NCBI RefSeq assembly: GCF_017873605.1
Contig: NZ_JAGGKI010000009.1
Location: forward strand, 186,001-250,000
Length of the DNA stretch: 64,000 nt
Direction: 5' to 3'
Source: Paenibacillus lactis
GTDB taxonomy: Bacteria > Bacillota > Bacilli > Paenibacillales > Paenibacillaceae
Numbering within the stretch: the first letter of the stretch is position 1; each line of letters begins with the position of its first letter. This document shows positions 27,101 to 35,161 of the stretch, piece after piece. A program made the position numbers and the translations under genes. Under the pieces are notes generated by a model. That model ran no database searches and was not told the origin of the DNA. It saw only the letters and a program-made list of their open reading frames with translations.

Positions 27101-28454
27101 CCTCCTTGCCCTCATGCATTTTGACGGCGGCCAACTCGATAATTTTGTTCGCGGTTATCGACAGACCCGTTGTCTCGATATCGAAGACGACGTAGGTTGC
27201 GCTGCTCAGCTCGATCGGCTTCGCCTGCTCCACGATATTCACCGCATCGTTAACGACGTTCGCCTCGAGTCCGTAAATCATCTTGATCCCGTTCTTCTTC
27301 GCATGCTTCGCCGCGTCGGGATAGCACTGTACACCGCCATGATCGCTGACGGCAATCGCCTTATGTCCCCAGCTCGCCGCCGTTTTGATATAGCGGTCGA
27401 TCGGCGTAACGGCATCCATCGTGCTCATGGTCGTGTGGAGATGGAATTCGACCCGCTTTTCAGGCGCATTATCCTTCCGCGATGGCGGAGCTTTCACCTC
27501 GGACAAATCCGTAGGAATCATGACCAGCTCCGGCACCTGCATGAACCGGTCATATTCCACCCGGCCTCTGGCCTTAACCCATTTGCCGTCGGCAAGCAGG
27601 CTCAACACTTTCAGATCATCCTTCGTCTTGGCAAACATCTTCATCTGCAAGGAATCGCTGAAATCGGTCAAATTGAAGGTGAACAGCGTGCTGCCGTTTC
27701 GCAGTTCCTTTCGGTCCAAGCCAAAGATTGTACCTTGGATCGTAATCTTCTTCTCCTCGTCCTGGATATCCTGGATAGATACCGGCTGGTCCTTTATGTC
27801 GTAGCCGACCTGCAGCCGGTCCGGAGCCTCATCCTCGTCACCGGCATCCATCTCGGCTTCCAGGCTGCTCATGAGCTGCTCGATAACCTCCCGCTCTTCC
27901 TGCCGCTTGCGCTGCTCAAATTCCTCATAGGCAGCCTGCCCATTATCGCCGACCTGCATTTTAACGCGGAGCTGAAGATCGAAGTAATGGCTGAAGAAGC
28001 GGGTGATGGCCGTATCGATTTGCTTCTTCCGGGCAAGCTCGAGCGACATGCCGTCCGACATCGTCAGCAGCAGCTGCCCGTCCTCCACCTCGTGCCGGGC
28101 CCGGGTCATCCAGCCGTTAACGGATGGAATCTCACGGTGTACCCACTCCAGGAACAAATTCCAGTACTCCTGCACAATGTCGGCAGCCTGCACATTGCCC
28201 TGATACCGGAATACAAATACGATGCGGGCAATATGATTCATCTTCTCCTGTATTCTCAGGCAGAAGGTCCGATACACCTCGGCGGGAACGAGCGTCTCCT
28301 TCAGGATCGTAATCTTCCACTCCTTGCTCGCCCGGCTCGTCTCCACCTGCTCGATGATACCGTCCAAGAAATAGGGTTCCACCAGATTGGCCGGAACTTC
28401 GCCCTGCTTCATCAGCAGTTCAAGCCGTTTCCTTTTATCTTCTGCTGTGCCCAT
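24138..28454 (-). CDS. polC: DNA polymerase III alpha subunit, PolC type
   Basis: Main replicative polymerase of low-GC Gram-positives with built-in proofreading, 1438 aa, the normal length. In order: N-terminal and OB domains (about 1-330), PHP domain (EFHLHTTMSTMDA near 335) interrupted by a DnaQ-like exonuclease (YVVFDIETTGLS near 420), a zinc-binding Cys cluster (about 910-945), the polymerase aspartates (PDIDLNFSGE near 965), then fingers and tail. ATG 28454 has GGGGGAGG 5 bases upstream. Last gene before the rimP promoter. Confidence 0.98.
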   Translation of the reverse strand: MGTAEDKRKRLELLMKQGEVPANLVEPYFLDGIIEQVETSRASKEWKITILKETLVPAEVYRTFCLRIQEKMNHIARIVFVFRYQGNVQAADIVQEYWNLFLEWVHREIPSVNGWMTRARHEVEDGQLLLTMSDGMSLELARKKQIDTAITRFFSHYFDLQLRVKMQVGDNGQAAYEEFEQRKRQEEREVIEQLMSSLEAEMDAGDEDEAPDRLQVGYDIKDQPVSIQDIQDEEKKITIQGTIFGLDRKELRNGSTLFTFNLTDFSDSLQMKMFAKTKDDLKVLSLLADGKWVKARGRVEYDRFMQVPELVMIPTDLSEVKAPPSRKDNAPEKRVEFHLHTTMSTMDAVTPIDRYIKTAASWGHKAIAVSDHGGVQCYPDAAKHAKKNGIKMIYGLEANVVNDAVNIVEQAKPIELSSATYVVFDIETTGLSITANKIIELAAVKMHEGKEVDRYATFVNPHERIPYHIQQLTNINDDMVRDAPELEPVLKEFVEFVGDAVLVAHNARFDVGFIQASLQNAGMDTLDNPYLDTLELARLLHPGMKNHRLNTLADKYKVALESHHRAIDDTVALAGILNGLLADADKMKGIKMLDRLNDYVGMDLSNARPFHCGIYALNMTGKKNLYKLVSMSHTEYFKRVPCIPKSKLQEMREGLLVLSGCEKGEFFETVLNKTEEEAEEIAAFYDVLEIQPLTMYMHLVDKGLVGSPEEIKTAISKVVRIGEKLNKPVIATGNVHYLEPRDKLFRDITIHGITGFSPLKDMRKPDAHFRTTEEMLEEFEFLGEDKAYEVVVTNTSELADRFEELELFPDKLFTPILEGADEEIRNTCYETARSIYGDDLPEVVVARLEKELEPIIKYGFSANYLISERLVKKSNRDGYLVGSRGSVGSSVVATFLGISEVNPLPAHYICLNKECKHSEWFLDGSVPSGFDLPDKACPNCGNMMKGEGQDIPFETFLGFKGDKVPDIDLNFSGEYQPHAHNFTKEMFGEKSVFRAGTIGTVAEKTAFGFAKKYEEHHNKRWRGAELNRLAAGCTGVKRSTGQHPGGIVVVPDYIEVEDITPVQYPADDVNAEWKTTHFDYHAFDANLLKLDILGHDDPTMMRMLQDLTGVDPTTIPMNDPKVMSMFNSTEALGVTPEQIRSPVATYGVPEMGTKFVRQMLVESQPSSFADLLQISGLSHGTGVWLGNAQELIKNGTCNIKTVIGCRDDIMLFLIYKAGMDASLAFKITESVRKGKGLTQEWIDEMKRCKVPQWYIDSCLKIQYMFPKAHAAAYVISAVRTAYFKLYYPIEYYATYFSVRAEDIDIELCCQGYEAIYRRIEEIEQLGFGASAKEKGMLPILEMALEMTARGFTFKSIDLYRSDATKFTVDGNSLIPPFSALAGIGENAARNIAAAREFGEFLSIEDFQQKSKASKTAVELLTQMGCFRGLPESNQLSLF

Positions 28455-28502
28455 GGTTCCCTCCCCCTAAGTTTTCACGCGAATTGCTTATAAAAACAGT
28501 AG

Positions 28503-28574
28503 AAGCTTCCGCCGGCAGCATCCACACGTCCTGCCTCGAAACAGAGCGATGGGTCTACTGCCATCCGGAAGCTT
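28503..28574 (-). repeat. Inverted repeat in proS-polC gap, polC-proximal
   Basis: Nine bases AAGCTTCCG at 28503-28511 are matched by their reverse complement at 28566-28574, with further GCAG/CTGC pairing inside. On the minus strand the stem is followed by TTTTT after six bases, so it may act as an attenuator before polC. Confidence 0.5.
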
Positions 28575-28587
28575 GCTCCAGACGCAC

Positions 28588-28649
28588 ATATTCCGGGTAC
28601 AGGAGAACGAAGAAGCAATCTGTAGCCCTCCTCCCTCTACCCGGAATAT
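28588..28649 (-). repeat. Inverted repeat in proS-polC gap, proS-proximal
   Basis: A perfect 12-base pair of arms (ATATTCCGGGTA at 28588-28599, complement at 28638-28649) flanks a 38-base interior. It begins 16 bases after the proS stop. It has no following T-run. Confidence 0.55.
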
Positions 28650-28664
28650 CAAATTATCGGTATA

Positions 28665-30122
28665 TTAATACGCTCTGGCAAACAGTACGGTATGCTTCGC
28701 ATCATCACCGCAAACGAGACATTTCGTCTTCGTCTCGCCCGGCTCAAAAGGTATGTTCCGGCTGGTCGCCCCGGTCTCCTGCTTTACGGTATCCTCGCAA
28801 GCCTCGGAGCCGCACCAACCCGCCAGGGTAAATCCGCGCTTCTCTTCCATGCTCGCCTTCATCTCGTCCAGTGTATCCACCGAATAGAAATGATCCTCGC
28901 GGAACTGCTTCGCGCGGTTATACATTTCTTGATGCACCTGCTCCAGCATGCTCTGAACCTCTTGGACCAGATTGGCCTGCTCGACGACTTTCTTCTCGCC
29001 GGTGATTCGGGATACCAGCACGCAAACCCCGTTTTCCATATCACGAGGTCCGATCTCCAGTCGCACCGGAACGCCGCGCATTTCATACTCATTAAACTTC
29101 CAGCCCGGGCGCACATCCGGATTATCGTCCACACGAACCCGGATACCGGCCGCTTTCAATTCACGGTAGAGCTCGTCCGTACGGCCAACCACGGCATCAC
29201 GAGTCTTCGGAGGACCGATCGGAATCATAATGACCTGAGTCGGCGCAACCTTCGGCGGGAGCACCAATCCTCGGTCATCCCCGTGAACCATGATCAAGGA
29301 GCCGATCAGACGCGTGCTGACGCCCCAAGATGTGGTGTGGGCATACTCCAGCGTATTTTCGCGGTTCAAATACTGAATCTCGAAGGCCTCCGCAAAATTG
29401 GTGCCCATATAATGGGACGTCCCTGCCTGGACAGCTCGTCCGTCCTTCATCATAGCTTCGATGGAGAACGTGTCGACGGCTCCGGCGAACTTCTCCGATG
29501 GCGTCTTCTGTCCTTTAATCACCGGAATAGCCAAATAGTTCTCAACAAAATCCTGGTAGATGTCCAGCATTTGCATCGTTTCTTCCCGAGCCTCGGCTTC
29601 GGTTTCATGAGCCGTGTGGCCCTCCTGCCACAGGAATTCGCTTGTACGGAGGAACGGCAGCGTTCGCTTCTCCCAACGTACCACGTTCGCCCACTGGTTG
29701 ATCTTCACCGGGAGATCGCGATAGGATTGAATCCATTTGGAGTACATATGCCCGAACATCGTTTCGGACGTCGGTCGAATCGCCAGACGTTCCTCCAGCT
29801 TTTCTCCTGCCGCCTCGGTTACCCATGGCAGCTCCGGATTGAAGCCTTCTACATGCTCTTTCTCTTTCTGGAAGAAGCTTTCCGGAATGAACAGCGGGAA
29901 GTACGCATTGCGGTGCCCCGTTTCCTTGAAACGGCGATCCAGCTCCTCCTGGATATGCTCCCAAATTTCATAGCCGTCCGGCTTGAACACGATGCAGCCC
30001 CGGACCGGCGAATAATCCATCAGGTCCGCTTTTTTGATGACATCGATATACCAGCGGGAGAAGTCCTCTCCTTGCGGCGTGATCTCCGTCACGAATTGTT
30101 TATCCTTCGATTCCTTCGACAT
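28665..30122 (-). CDS. proS: Prolyl-tRNA synthetase, short eukaryote/archaeal-like type
   Basis: Charges tRNA-Pro. 485 aa, with class II motifs 2 (RWEKRTLPFLRTSEFLWQEG) and 3 (HGDDRGLVLPP) and a C-terminal zinc-like domain (CGSEACE, later CLVCGDDAKHT) ending in a terminal Tyr. It lacks the ~180-residue editing insertion of bacterial-type ProRS (about 564 aa in B. subtilis, at the same locus). ATG 30122 follows GGGAGGAAC; the frame to 30245 is leader. Confidence in type is high from length and C-terminus. Confidence 0.96.
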   Translation of the reverse strand: MSKESKDKQFVTEITPQGEDFSRWYIDVIKKADLMDYSPVRGCIVFKPDGYEIWEHIQEELDRRFKETGHRNAYFPLFIPESFFQKEKEHVEGFNPELPWVTEAAGEKLEERLAIRPTSETMFGHMYSKWIQSYRDLPVKINQWANVVRWEKRTLPFLRTSEFLWQEGHTAHETEAEAREETMQMLDIYQDFVENYLAIPVIKGQKTPSEKFAGAVDTFSIEAMMKDGRAVQAGTSHYMGTNFAEAFEIQYLNRENTLEYAHTTSWGVSTRLIGSLIMVHGDDRGLVLPPKVAPTQVIMIPIGPPKTRDAVVGRTDELYRELKAAGIRVRVDDNPDVRPGWKFNEYEMRGVPVRLEIGPRDMENGVCVLVSRITGEKKVVEQANLVQEVQSMLEQVHQEMYNRAKQFREDHFYSVDTLDEMKASMEEKRGFTLAGWCGSEACEDTVKQETGATSRNIPFEPGETKTKCLVCGDDAKHTVLFARAY

Positions 30123-30176
30123 AAAAATCCTGTTCCTCCCATTATTAAAACGCTTCTTCGGGCGATTGTGCTGTAA

Positions 30177-30268
30177 GCCTGCTTCCGAATGCGGCGCTAT
30201 TGGCGATATGTGTAAGCAGGCCCTGCGAATGACGGTTCGTATCACTCGTGCATTCGGGAAGAGGCCTG
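30177..30268 (-). promoter_or_regulatory. Structured rseP-proS intergenic RNA, possible attenuator
   Basis: GCATTCGGGAAGAGGC (30250-30265) and GCCTGCTTCCGAATGC (30177-30192) can form a long imperfect stem. A middle segment around 30213-30224 carries GGCCTGC/GCAGGGCC and could pair with either arm. I see no T-box sequence (GGGTGG-type). A regulatory role is inferred from the competing pairings. Confidence 0.4.
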
Positions 30269-30381
30269 CCGGTAACGGAAAACCCCAGGAGGCTAAAGAT
30301 CCGAGAGCTTCAGCGTAAAGCCGCTCCTATGCAAAGAGAGCTTACGGCTGATCGCTGCACGGGTACACCCCGCTGGATGTT

Positions 30382-31656
30382 TTATCCGTTGATTAAGCGA
30401 AGTATGTCATTGTACGTCACGGCAATCATCAGCAGAAACAGCATCGCAAAGCCGATAAAATGCACCATGCCTTCCCGGTTCGGATCAATCGGCTTCCCGC
30501 GCAATGCCTCTATGCCGAGGAACACGAGCCGGCTGCCGTCAAGCGCCGGAATCGGCAGCAGATTGAAGATGCCGAGATACAAGCTCAATATGGCCGCCCA
30601 ATAGGTCAGCTGTTCAATTCCTTGCTTCGCGATCTGTCCGGTCACTTCGAATGTGCGGACCGGGCCTCCAAGATCATCCATCGAGAATTGCTGGATCAAT
30701 TGCCTGAACCCTTGGAAAATAATGCTTGTCGTGTCTACCATCGCGGTACCCGCGCCCGTAATCGTCTCACCGATGCCTGCCGATCTGGTCGGAAGCTCAG
30801 GAACGATCCCGACCTTGCCGCCTTCCTGGCCTTCCATCGTGCGCGGCGTCAGTGTCAGCTCGAAGGATTCGTCGCCGCGGCGGACGGTCCAATCCATCGG
30901 CTTGTCCTTGGATGCGGCGATCAATTCGATCATCTTCTGATAATCCGAGCCGATGGCAACACCGTTAATGCTCTCGATGATGTCACCCTTCTTCAGGTTC
31001 GCCTCATCGGCCGGCATGCCTTTTGTAATCTCTCCGATCTGCACATAAGTCGGATTTTCGACCGGAATGCCCGCCATCTGAATATGCAGCGCGAACAGAA
31101 CAAAAGCCAGAATAAAGTTCATCACCGGCCCGGCAAAGATGGCCAAGGCTCTCTGTCCGACCGTCTTGCTGCCGAACTGGCGGTCTCTTGGCGCGATCTG
31201 GGTCTCAATGCCTTTGGCCACGGTCATCGCCTGCGGGTGAATCTGGTACTGCTGGTGCTCGCCGTCCACATCCAGCCGCACCGACAGCCGATCCACCATA
31301 TCCATGAATTCGACCTCTCCGCGGATCACGTTCTTCCGGTTGTCGAGCTGGTCTAAATAAATCTTCTTTACCTGATTGTCCGAATTCAATCGGACCGCAA
31401 TCGTCTGACCTGGATGAATTTCAACCAGTTCAGGGTCTTCGCCCGCCATGCGCGCATATCCGCCGAAAGGCAGCAGGCGAAGCGTAAACTGCGTTTCGTT
31501 GCGTTTATAAGAGAACAGCTTCGGTCCAAAGCCGATCGCAAATTCCCGCACCAAGATCCCCGCACGCCGGGCAAAGTAATAGTGCCCCCATTCATGCACT
31601 GTGACAATGACAAAAAACATGAGCACCGTTAAAAAAACGATCCGCAGCATTTCCAA
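30382..31656 (-). CDS. rseP: RIP metalloprotease RseP/RasP
   Basis: Intramembrane site-2 protease that clips anti-sigma factors and signal peptide remnants. 424 aa. The zinc motif HEWGH is at residues 21-25 in the first membrane helix, a PDZ domain lies about 190-270, and the second metal motif LLPIPALDGSRL is near 366-377 with further helices. Starts at TTG 31656, 8 bases after GGGGGAT; an ATG two codons on is an alternative. Follows dxr as in B. subtilis. Confidence 0.96.
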   Translation of the reverse strand: MEMLRIVFLTVLMFFVIVTVHEWGHYYFARRAGILVREFAIGFGPKLFSYKRNETQFTLRLLPFGGYARMAGEDPELVEIHPGQTIAVRLNSDNQVKKIYLDQLDNRKNVIRGEVEFMDMVDRLSVRLDVDGEHQQYQIHPQAMTVAKGIETQIAPRDRQFGSKTVGQRALAIFAGPVMNFILAFVLFALHIQMAGIPVENPTYVQIGEITKGMPADEANLKKGDIIESINGVAIGSDYQKMIELIAASKDKPMDWTVRRGDESFELTLTPRTMEGQEGGKVGIVPELPTRSAGIGETITGAGTAMVDTTSIIFQGFRQLIQQFSMDDLGGPVRTFEVTGQIAKQGIEQLTYWAAILSLYLGIFNLLPIPALDGSRLVFLGIEALRGKPIDPNREGMVHFIGFAMLFLLMIAVTYNDILRLING

Positions 31657-31703
31657 ATCCGTACATCCCCCTTTTCCTCTGAGAACGCAGTATGTCCCTA
31701 TAG

Positions 31704-31731
31704 ATTATCATTATTCTCCTGTCGTCCACAA
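31704..31731 (-). promoter_or_regulatory. Possible promoter for rseP
   Basis: Minus strand TTGTGG, 16-base spacer, GATAAT, in the 130-base dxr-rseP gap. The fit is moderate; the gap has no terminator with a good T-run, so read-through from dxr is also possible. Confidence 0.38.
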
Positions 31732-31786
31732 GAGAATCACAAGCTGTCAGCTTTTTTCAAGGGAGATTATGATGTGACATCTGATC

Positions 31787-32926
31787 CTATAGTCTGGAAG
31801 CAAGCTCGCGCGCGGATTGATCGCTCGCTTCGATCGTTTCGAGCGTCGGCTCCGAATGGATCTCGTGCTGCTCAAGCACTTGCTCGATGATCTCTTCGAT
31901 CCGAAGGAAGGAGATTTCCTTGCGCAGGAACCGGGCAACCGCCACCTCGTTGGCAGCATTGAATACGGTTGGCGCCGTCCCTCCCATTTTACCACATTCA
32001 TAGGCAAGCCTTAAACACGGAAAGCGTTCAAAATCCATTTCTCGAAAATTCAGCCTGCCCGCTTCCGCCAACGAAAGCCTTGGTGCCGGAGAATTCCAGC
32101 GTTCCGGATACGTCAGGGCATACTGGATTGGCACTCTCATGTCCGGGTTGCCTAACTGCGCGATAATGCTGGAATCCCGAAACTCGACGAAGGAATGAAT
32201 AATGCTCTCCGGATGAAGCAATACGGAAATCTGCTCGTAGGGAAGTCCATACAGCCAATGGGCTTCGATCACCTCAAGCCCCTTGTTGACCATCGTTGCC
32301 GAATCAATCGTGATCTTGGCCCCCATGGACCAATTCGGATGCTTCAATGCGTCCTCAACCGTTACGTTCACCAGCTGCTCCCGCGTGTAGTCGCGAAAGG
32401 ATCCGCCGGACGCCGTTAACGTGATCCGCTCGATATCCTCGTACCGTTCCCCGTTCAAGCACTGGAATATGGCCGAATGCTCGCTGTCGATGGGAAGAAG
32501 CTTGACCCCTTTCGCCGCTGCCGCCGCAGTCACCAGATGCCCTGCCGTTACCAGTGTCTCCTTATTCGCAAGTCCGATGTTCTTCCCCGCTTCGATGGCC
32601 GCCAGGGTGGATGGGAGTCCCATGCTTCCCACGACCGCCGTGACCACCAGCTCGGCATCCGTTCCGGCGGCGATCTCGATCAAGCCTTCCCGCCCATAGA
32701 ACACTTCCGTTCCGGCAGGCAGGGAATGCTTCACCAGGTCCGCGAGCTCCTTGGTTGCGACCGAAACTTTACGCGGCCCAAATTCCTTCGCCTGCTGAAG
32801 CAGCAGCTCCACGTTGCTCCCAGCAGCCAAACCTTCGATCTGAAACTGGTCCCGATGCATCCTGGCGACATCCAAAGTCTGTGTACCGATCGAGCCGGTA
32901 GACCCGAGAACGCTGATTTTCTTCAT
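31787..32926 (-). CDS. dxr: 1-deoxy-D-xylulose-5-phosphate reductoisomerase
   Basis: Second step of the MEP pathway to isoprenoids, supplying UppS. 379 aa; the NADPH-binding GSTGSIG is at residues 8-14 and the metal-site motif DSEHSAIFQ near 145. Start ATG 32926 (MKKISVLGS) has AGGAAAGA 7 bases upstream. An ATG at 32947 overlapping the cdsA stop would add seven residues but has no ribosome site. Confidence 0.96.
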   Translation of the reverse strand: MKKISVLGSTGSIGTQTLDVARMHRDQFQIEGLAAGSNVELLLQQAKEFGPRKVSVATKELADLVKHSLPAGTEVFYGREGLIEIAAGTDAELVVTAVVGSMGLPSTLAAIEAGKNIGLANKETLVTAGHLVTAAAAAKGVKLLPIDSEHSAIFQCLNGERYEDIERITLTASGGSFRDYTREQLVNVTVEDALKHPNWSMGAKITIDSATMVNKGLEVIEAHWLYGLPYEQISVLLHPESIIHSFVEFRDSSIIAQLGNPDMRVPIQYALTYPERWNSPAPRLSLAEAGRLNFREMDFERFPCLRLAYECGKMGGTAPTVFNAANEVAVARFLRKEISFLRIEEIIEQVLEQHEIHSEPTLETIEASDQSARELASRL

Positions 32927-32946
32927 AAATACATCTTTCCTTTCCA

Positions 32947-33747
32947 TCAGTAAGGCAGAAGGCCAAGCATATGTACGAACGGGAATACGACGATCCAGCT
33001 GTCGCAGCGATCCAGTATTCCGCCGTGCCCGGGCAGCAGGCTGCCTGAATCCTTAATGCCGTACACCCTCTTGTAGGCGGACTGCACCAGATCTCCCAGC
33101 TGACCGATGACGGCACAAGACAGACCGATCAGAACGGCTTGTCCGGCCGATAATAATCCATTCGAGAAAAAGGAAAAGATCAGGGATGTGAACACAGCGA
33201 TGACGACACCGCCAAGTGCACCCTCGATCGTTTTGTTCGGACTGATGGAAGGCCACAGCTTATGCCGCCCTGCCGCCTTCCCGACAAAATAGGCCCCGGC
33301 ATCGCTCGCCCAGATGGAGCCCAGCAGAAGGAACGTCCAAAAGATGCCGTGACCGTCCTCCGCATGCCGCGACTCGGCGATGAAGGAGAAGCCGATGCCG
33401 ACATAGACTGCACCCAGGAACAGCAAAGCGACCCGTTGAATATCAATGGCATTCTTCGTGGTCACCGTTGCCAGCAGGAACAGCAGAAGCAGGAGCCATA
33501 TCGCGTGTTCCCAAGGGAGCTGAACATCGATATTCAGCAAATTCCACGGGAACACCAGCAGCAGCACTCCTGCATAACCGATCCACGCCGTTCCACCGAA
33601 CGGCGCCGTTTTCGTCATTTTCACAAACTCATAGTATCCGATGAGTGCCATGGCCAGGATAAGAAGATGGTACGACAGTCCACCGATGAAACATAATCCC
33701 AAAAAGACCGTGCCCGCTATAATTCCGGTAATCAATCGCTGCTTCAA
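32947..33747 (-). CDS. cdsA: Phosphatidate cytidylyltransferase
   Basis: Makes CDP-diacylglycerol for phospholipid synthesis. 266 aa, polytopic, with about eight hydrophobic helices. The family signature appears near the C-terminus (KDSGSLLPGHGGILDRCDS). Starts at TTG 33747 with GGAGG 9 bases upstream. Lies in the uppS-cdsA-dxr-rseP run. Confidence 0.96.
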   Translation of the reverse strand: MKQRLITGIIAGTVFLGLCFIGGLSYHLLILAMALIGYYEFVKMTKTAPFGGTAWIGYAGVLLLVFPWNLLNIDVQLPWEHAIWLLLLLFLLATVTTKNAIDIQRVALLFLGAVYVGIGFSFIAESRHAEDGHGIFWTFLLLGSIWASDAGAYFVGKAAGRHKLWPSISPNKTIEGALGGVVIAVFTSLIFSFFSNGLLSAGQAVLIGLSCAVIGQLGDLVQSAYKRVYGIKDSGSLLPGHGGILDRCDSWIVVFPFVHMLGLLPY

Positions 33748-33767
33748 TATGACCCATCCTCCATCGG

Positions 33768-34535
33768 CTACGACAGTCCACCGTAGCGCCGTGTTCTATG
33801 TTGATAATCGGCAACTGCCGCGACCAAATGTTCTTTGGTAAACTCCGGCCAATAAATGTCGGTAAACCATAATTCGCTATAAGCAAGCTGCCAAAGCATG
33901 AAATTGCTCAAACGCAATTCCCCGCTCGTCCGGATAAGCAGATCCGGATCCGGCAAATCGCCTGTGAGGAGCCGCTGACCGATCAGTTCCTCGGTTATAT
34001 CTTCAGGACGAAGAATTCCGTCACGCACTTCCTGCCCGAGCGCTTTAAAACTCTCGGTGATCTCTTTCCGGCTGCCGTAATTAAGCGCAAAATTCAGCAC
34101 AAGCCCCGTGTTGTCCGCCGTTCTGGCAACGGCCTCTTCCATCGCGGACACCGTATGGGACGGCAGGTCCTCCGGATGCCCCATCATTCTGACCTGGACA
34201 TTCTTCTCAATGAGCTCTTCCAGCTCAATGGCCAGGAACTCCTGGGGAAGCTTCATAAGAAAATCCACTTCCTCCTTCGGCCGAGTCCAGTTTTCCGTCG
34301 AAAAAGCATACATCGTCAATATTTTGATCCCTAAATCATCGGCGGCGATGGCCGCTCTTTTGACAGCCTTCATGCCGTTCTGGTGACCGACGATTCGCGG
34401 CATGCCGCGCCGTTTAGCCCAGCGTCCGTTACCGTCCATAATAATTGCCACATGATGAGGGATGTTGTCCGGAGAGAGCTGATGCGTCTGCTGACTGTCC
34501 TCCTGATTCAACCACGATCGAACCCGTTTGATCAT
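33768..34535 (-). CDS. uppS: Isoprenyl (undecaprenyl) diphosphate synthase
   Basis: Cis-prenyltransferase making the C55 lipid carrier of cell wall synthesis. 255 aa. The catalytic Asp and diphosphate-binding loop are in IIMDGNGRWAKRRG (about 31-44); the C-terminal RTSGELRLSNF is also typical. ATG 34535 has GGAGG 7 bases upstream; the extension to 34601 runs into the frr terminator. Confidence 0.97.
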   Translation of the reverse strand: MIKRVRSWLNQEDSQQTHQLSPDNIPHHVAIIMDGNGRWAKRRGMPRIVGHQNGMKAVKRAAIAADDLGIKILTMYAFSTENWTRPKEEVDFLMKLPQEFLAIELEELIEKNVQVRMMGHPEDLPSHTVSAMEEAVARTADNTGLVLNFALNYGSRKEITESFKALGQEVRDGILRPEDITEELIGQRLLTGDLPDPDLLIRTSGELRLSNFMLWQLAYSELWFTDIYWPEFTKEHLVAAVADYQHRTRRYGGLS

Positions 34536-34561
34536 TCCATTTCCTCCAGGCTTCTTTCTGC

Positions 34562-34609
34562 AAAAAAGAGACAAACCCCACCATAACCGGAGGGGCCGCA
34601 AGTCTCTTA
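34562..34609 (-). terminator. Terminator overlapping the frr stop codon
   Basis: AAGAGAC, starting within the frr TAA, pairs with GTCTCTT, with an inner CCCC/GGGG stem, followed by TTTTTT. The uppS ribosome site is only about 20 bases beyond, leaving little room for a new promoter, so it is probably a partial terminator. Confidence 0.85.
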
Positions 34610-35161
34610 CACTTCCATAATCTCTTTTTCTTTGGCAACGAGGACTTTGTCGACTTCCGCGATAAATTTATCCGTCGTTTTCTGGATATCTTCCTGATGT
34701 CTCCGGGACTCGTCCTCGGAAATATCCGTTTTCTCCATCTTTTTGATGTCATCGTTGGCATCACGGCGAATGTTGCGGATGGCCACTTTCGCTTCCTCGC
34801 CGAATTTCTTGGTCATTTTGACCAATTCGCTTCTGCGCTCTTCCGTGAGTGCAGGAATCACCAGGCGGATTTGCATGCCGTCGTTCGCCGGCGTCAATCC
34901 GAGATCCGATTTCATGATCGCCTTTTCGATATCTGCCAAAGACGACTTATCCCAAGGCTGAATCATCAGTGTCCGGGAATCCGGCGTGCTGATGTTTGCC
35001 AGTTGGTTGATCGGCGTAGGCGCTCCGTAGTACTCAACCGTAATCCGGTCGAGAAGGGCTGGCGCTGCCCGTCCTGCGCGCAGCGTAGCCAGATCGCGTC
35101 TCAAAGCCAAAATCGCTTTTTCCATGCGTTCTTCTGCGTTCTTTTTCACTGATTGCGGCAT
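34607..35161 (-). CDS. frr: Ribosome recycling factor
   Basis: Splits post-termination ribosomes with EF-G. 184 aa, family length. Starts MPQSVKKNAEERMEKAILAL; the PLTEERR-type motif appears as IPALTEERRSELVKM. Its ATG shares one base with the pyrH stop (TAATG), the classical pyrH-frr coupling. Confidence 0.98.
   Translation of the reverse strand: MPQSVKKNAEERMEKAILALRRDLATLRAGRAAPALLDRITVEYYGAPTPINQLANISTPDSRTLMIQPWDKSSLADIEKAIMKSDLGLTPANDGMQIRLVIPALTEERRSELVKMTKKFGEEAKVAIRNIRRDANDDIKKMEKTDISEDESRRHQEDIQKTTDKFIAEVDKVLVAKEKEIMEV

Noticed and set aside
26151..28493. 780-codon plus-strand frame
   Set aside because: Antisense to polC, which is intact; no recognisable domain.
30123..30381. T-box riboswitch before proS
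   Set aside because: No GGGTGG-type T-box, AG-box or specifier-loop arrangement is visible; only repeats that can pair.
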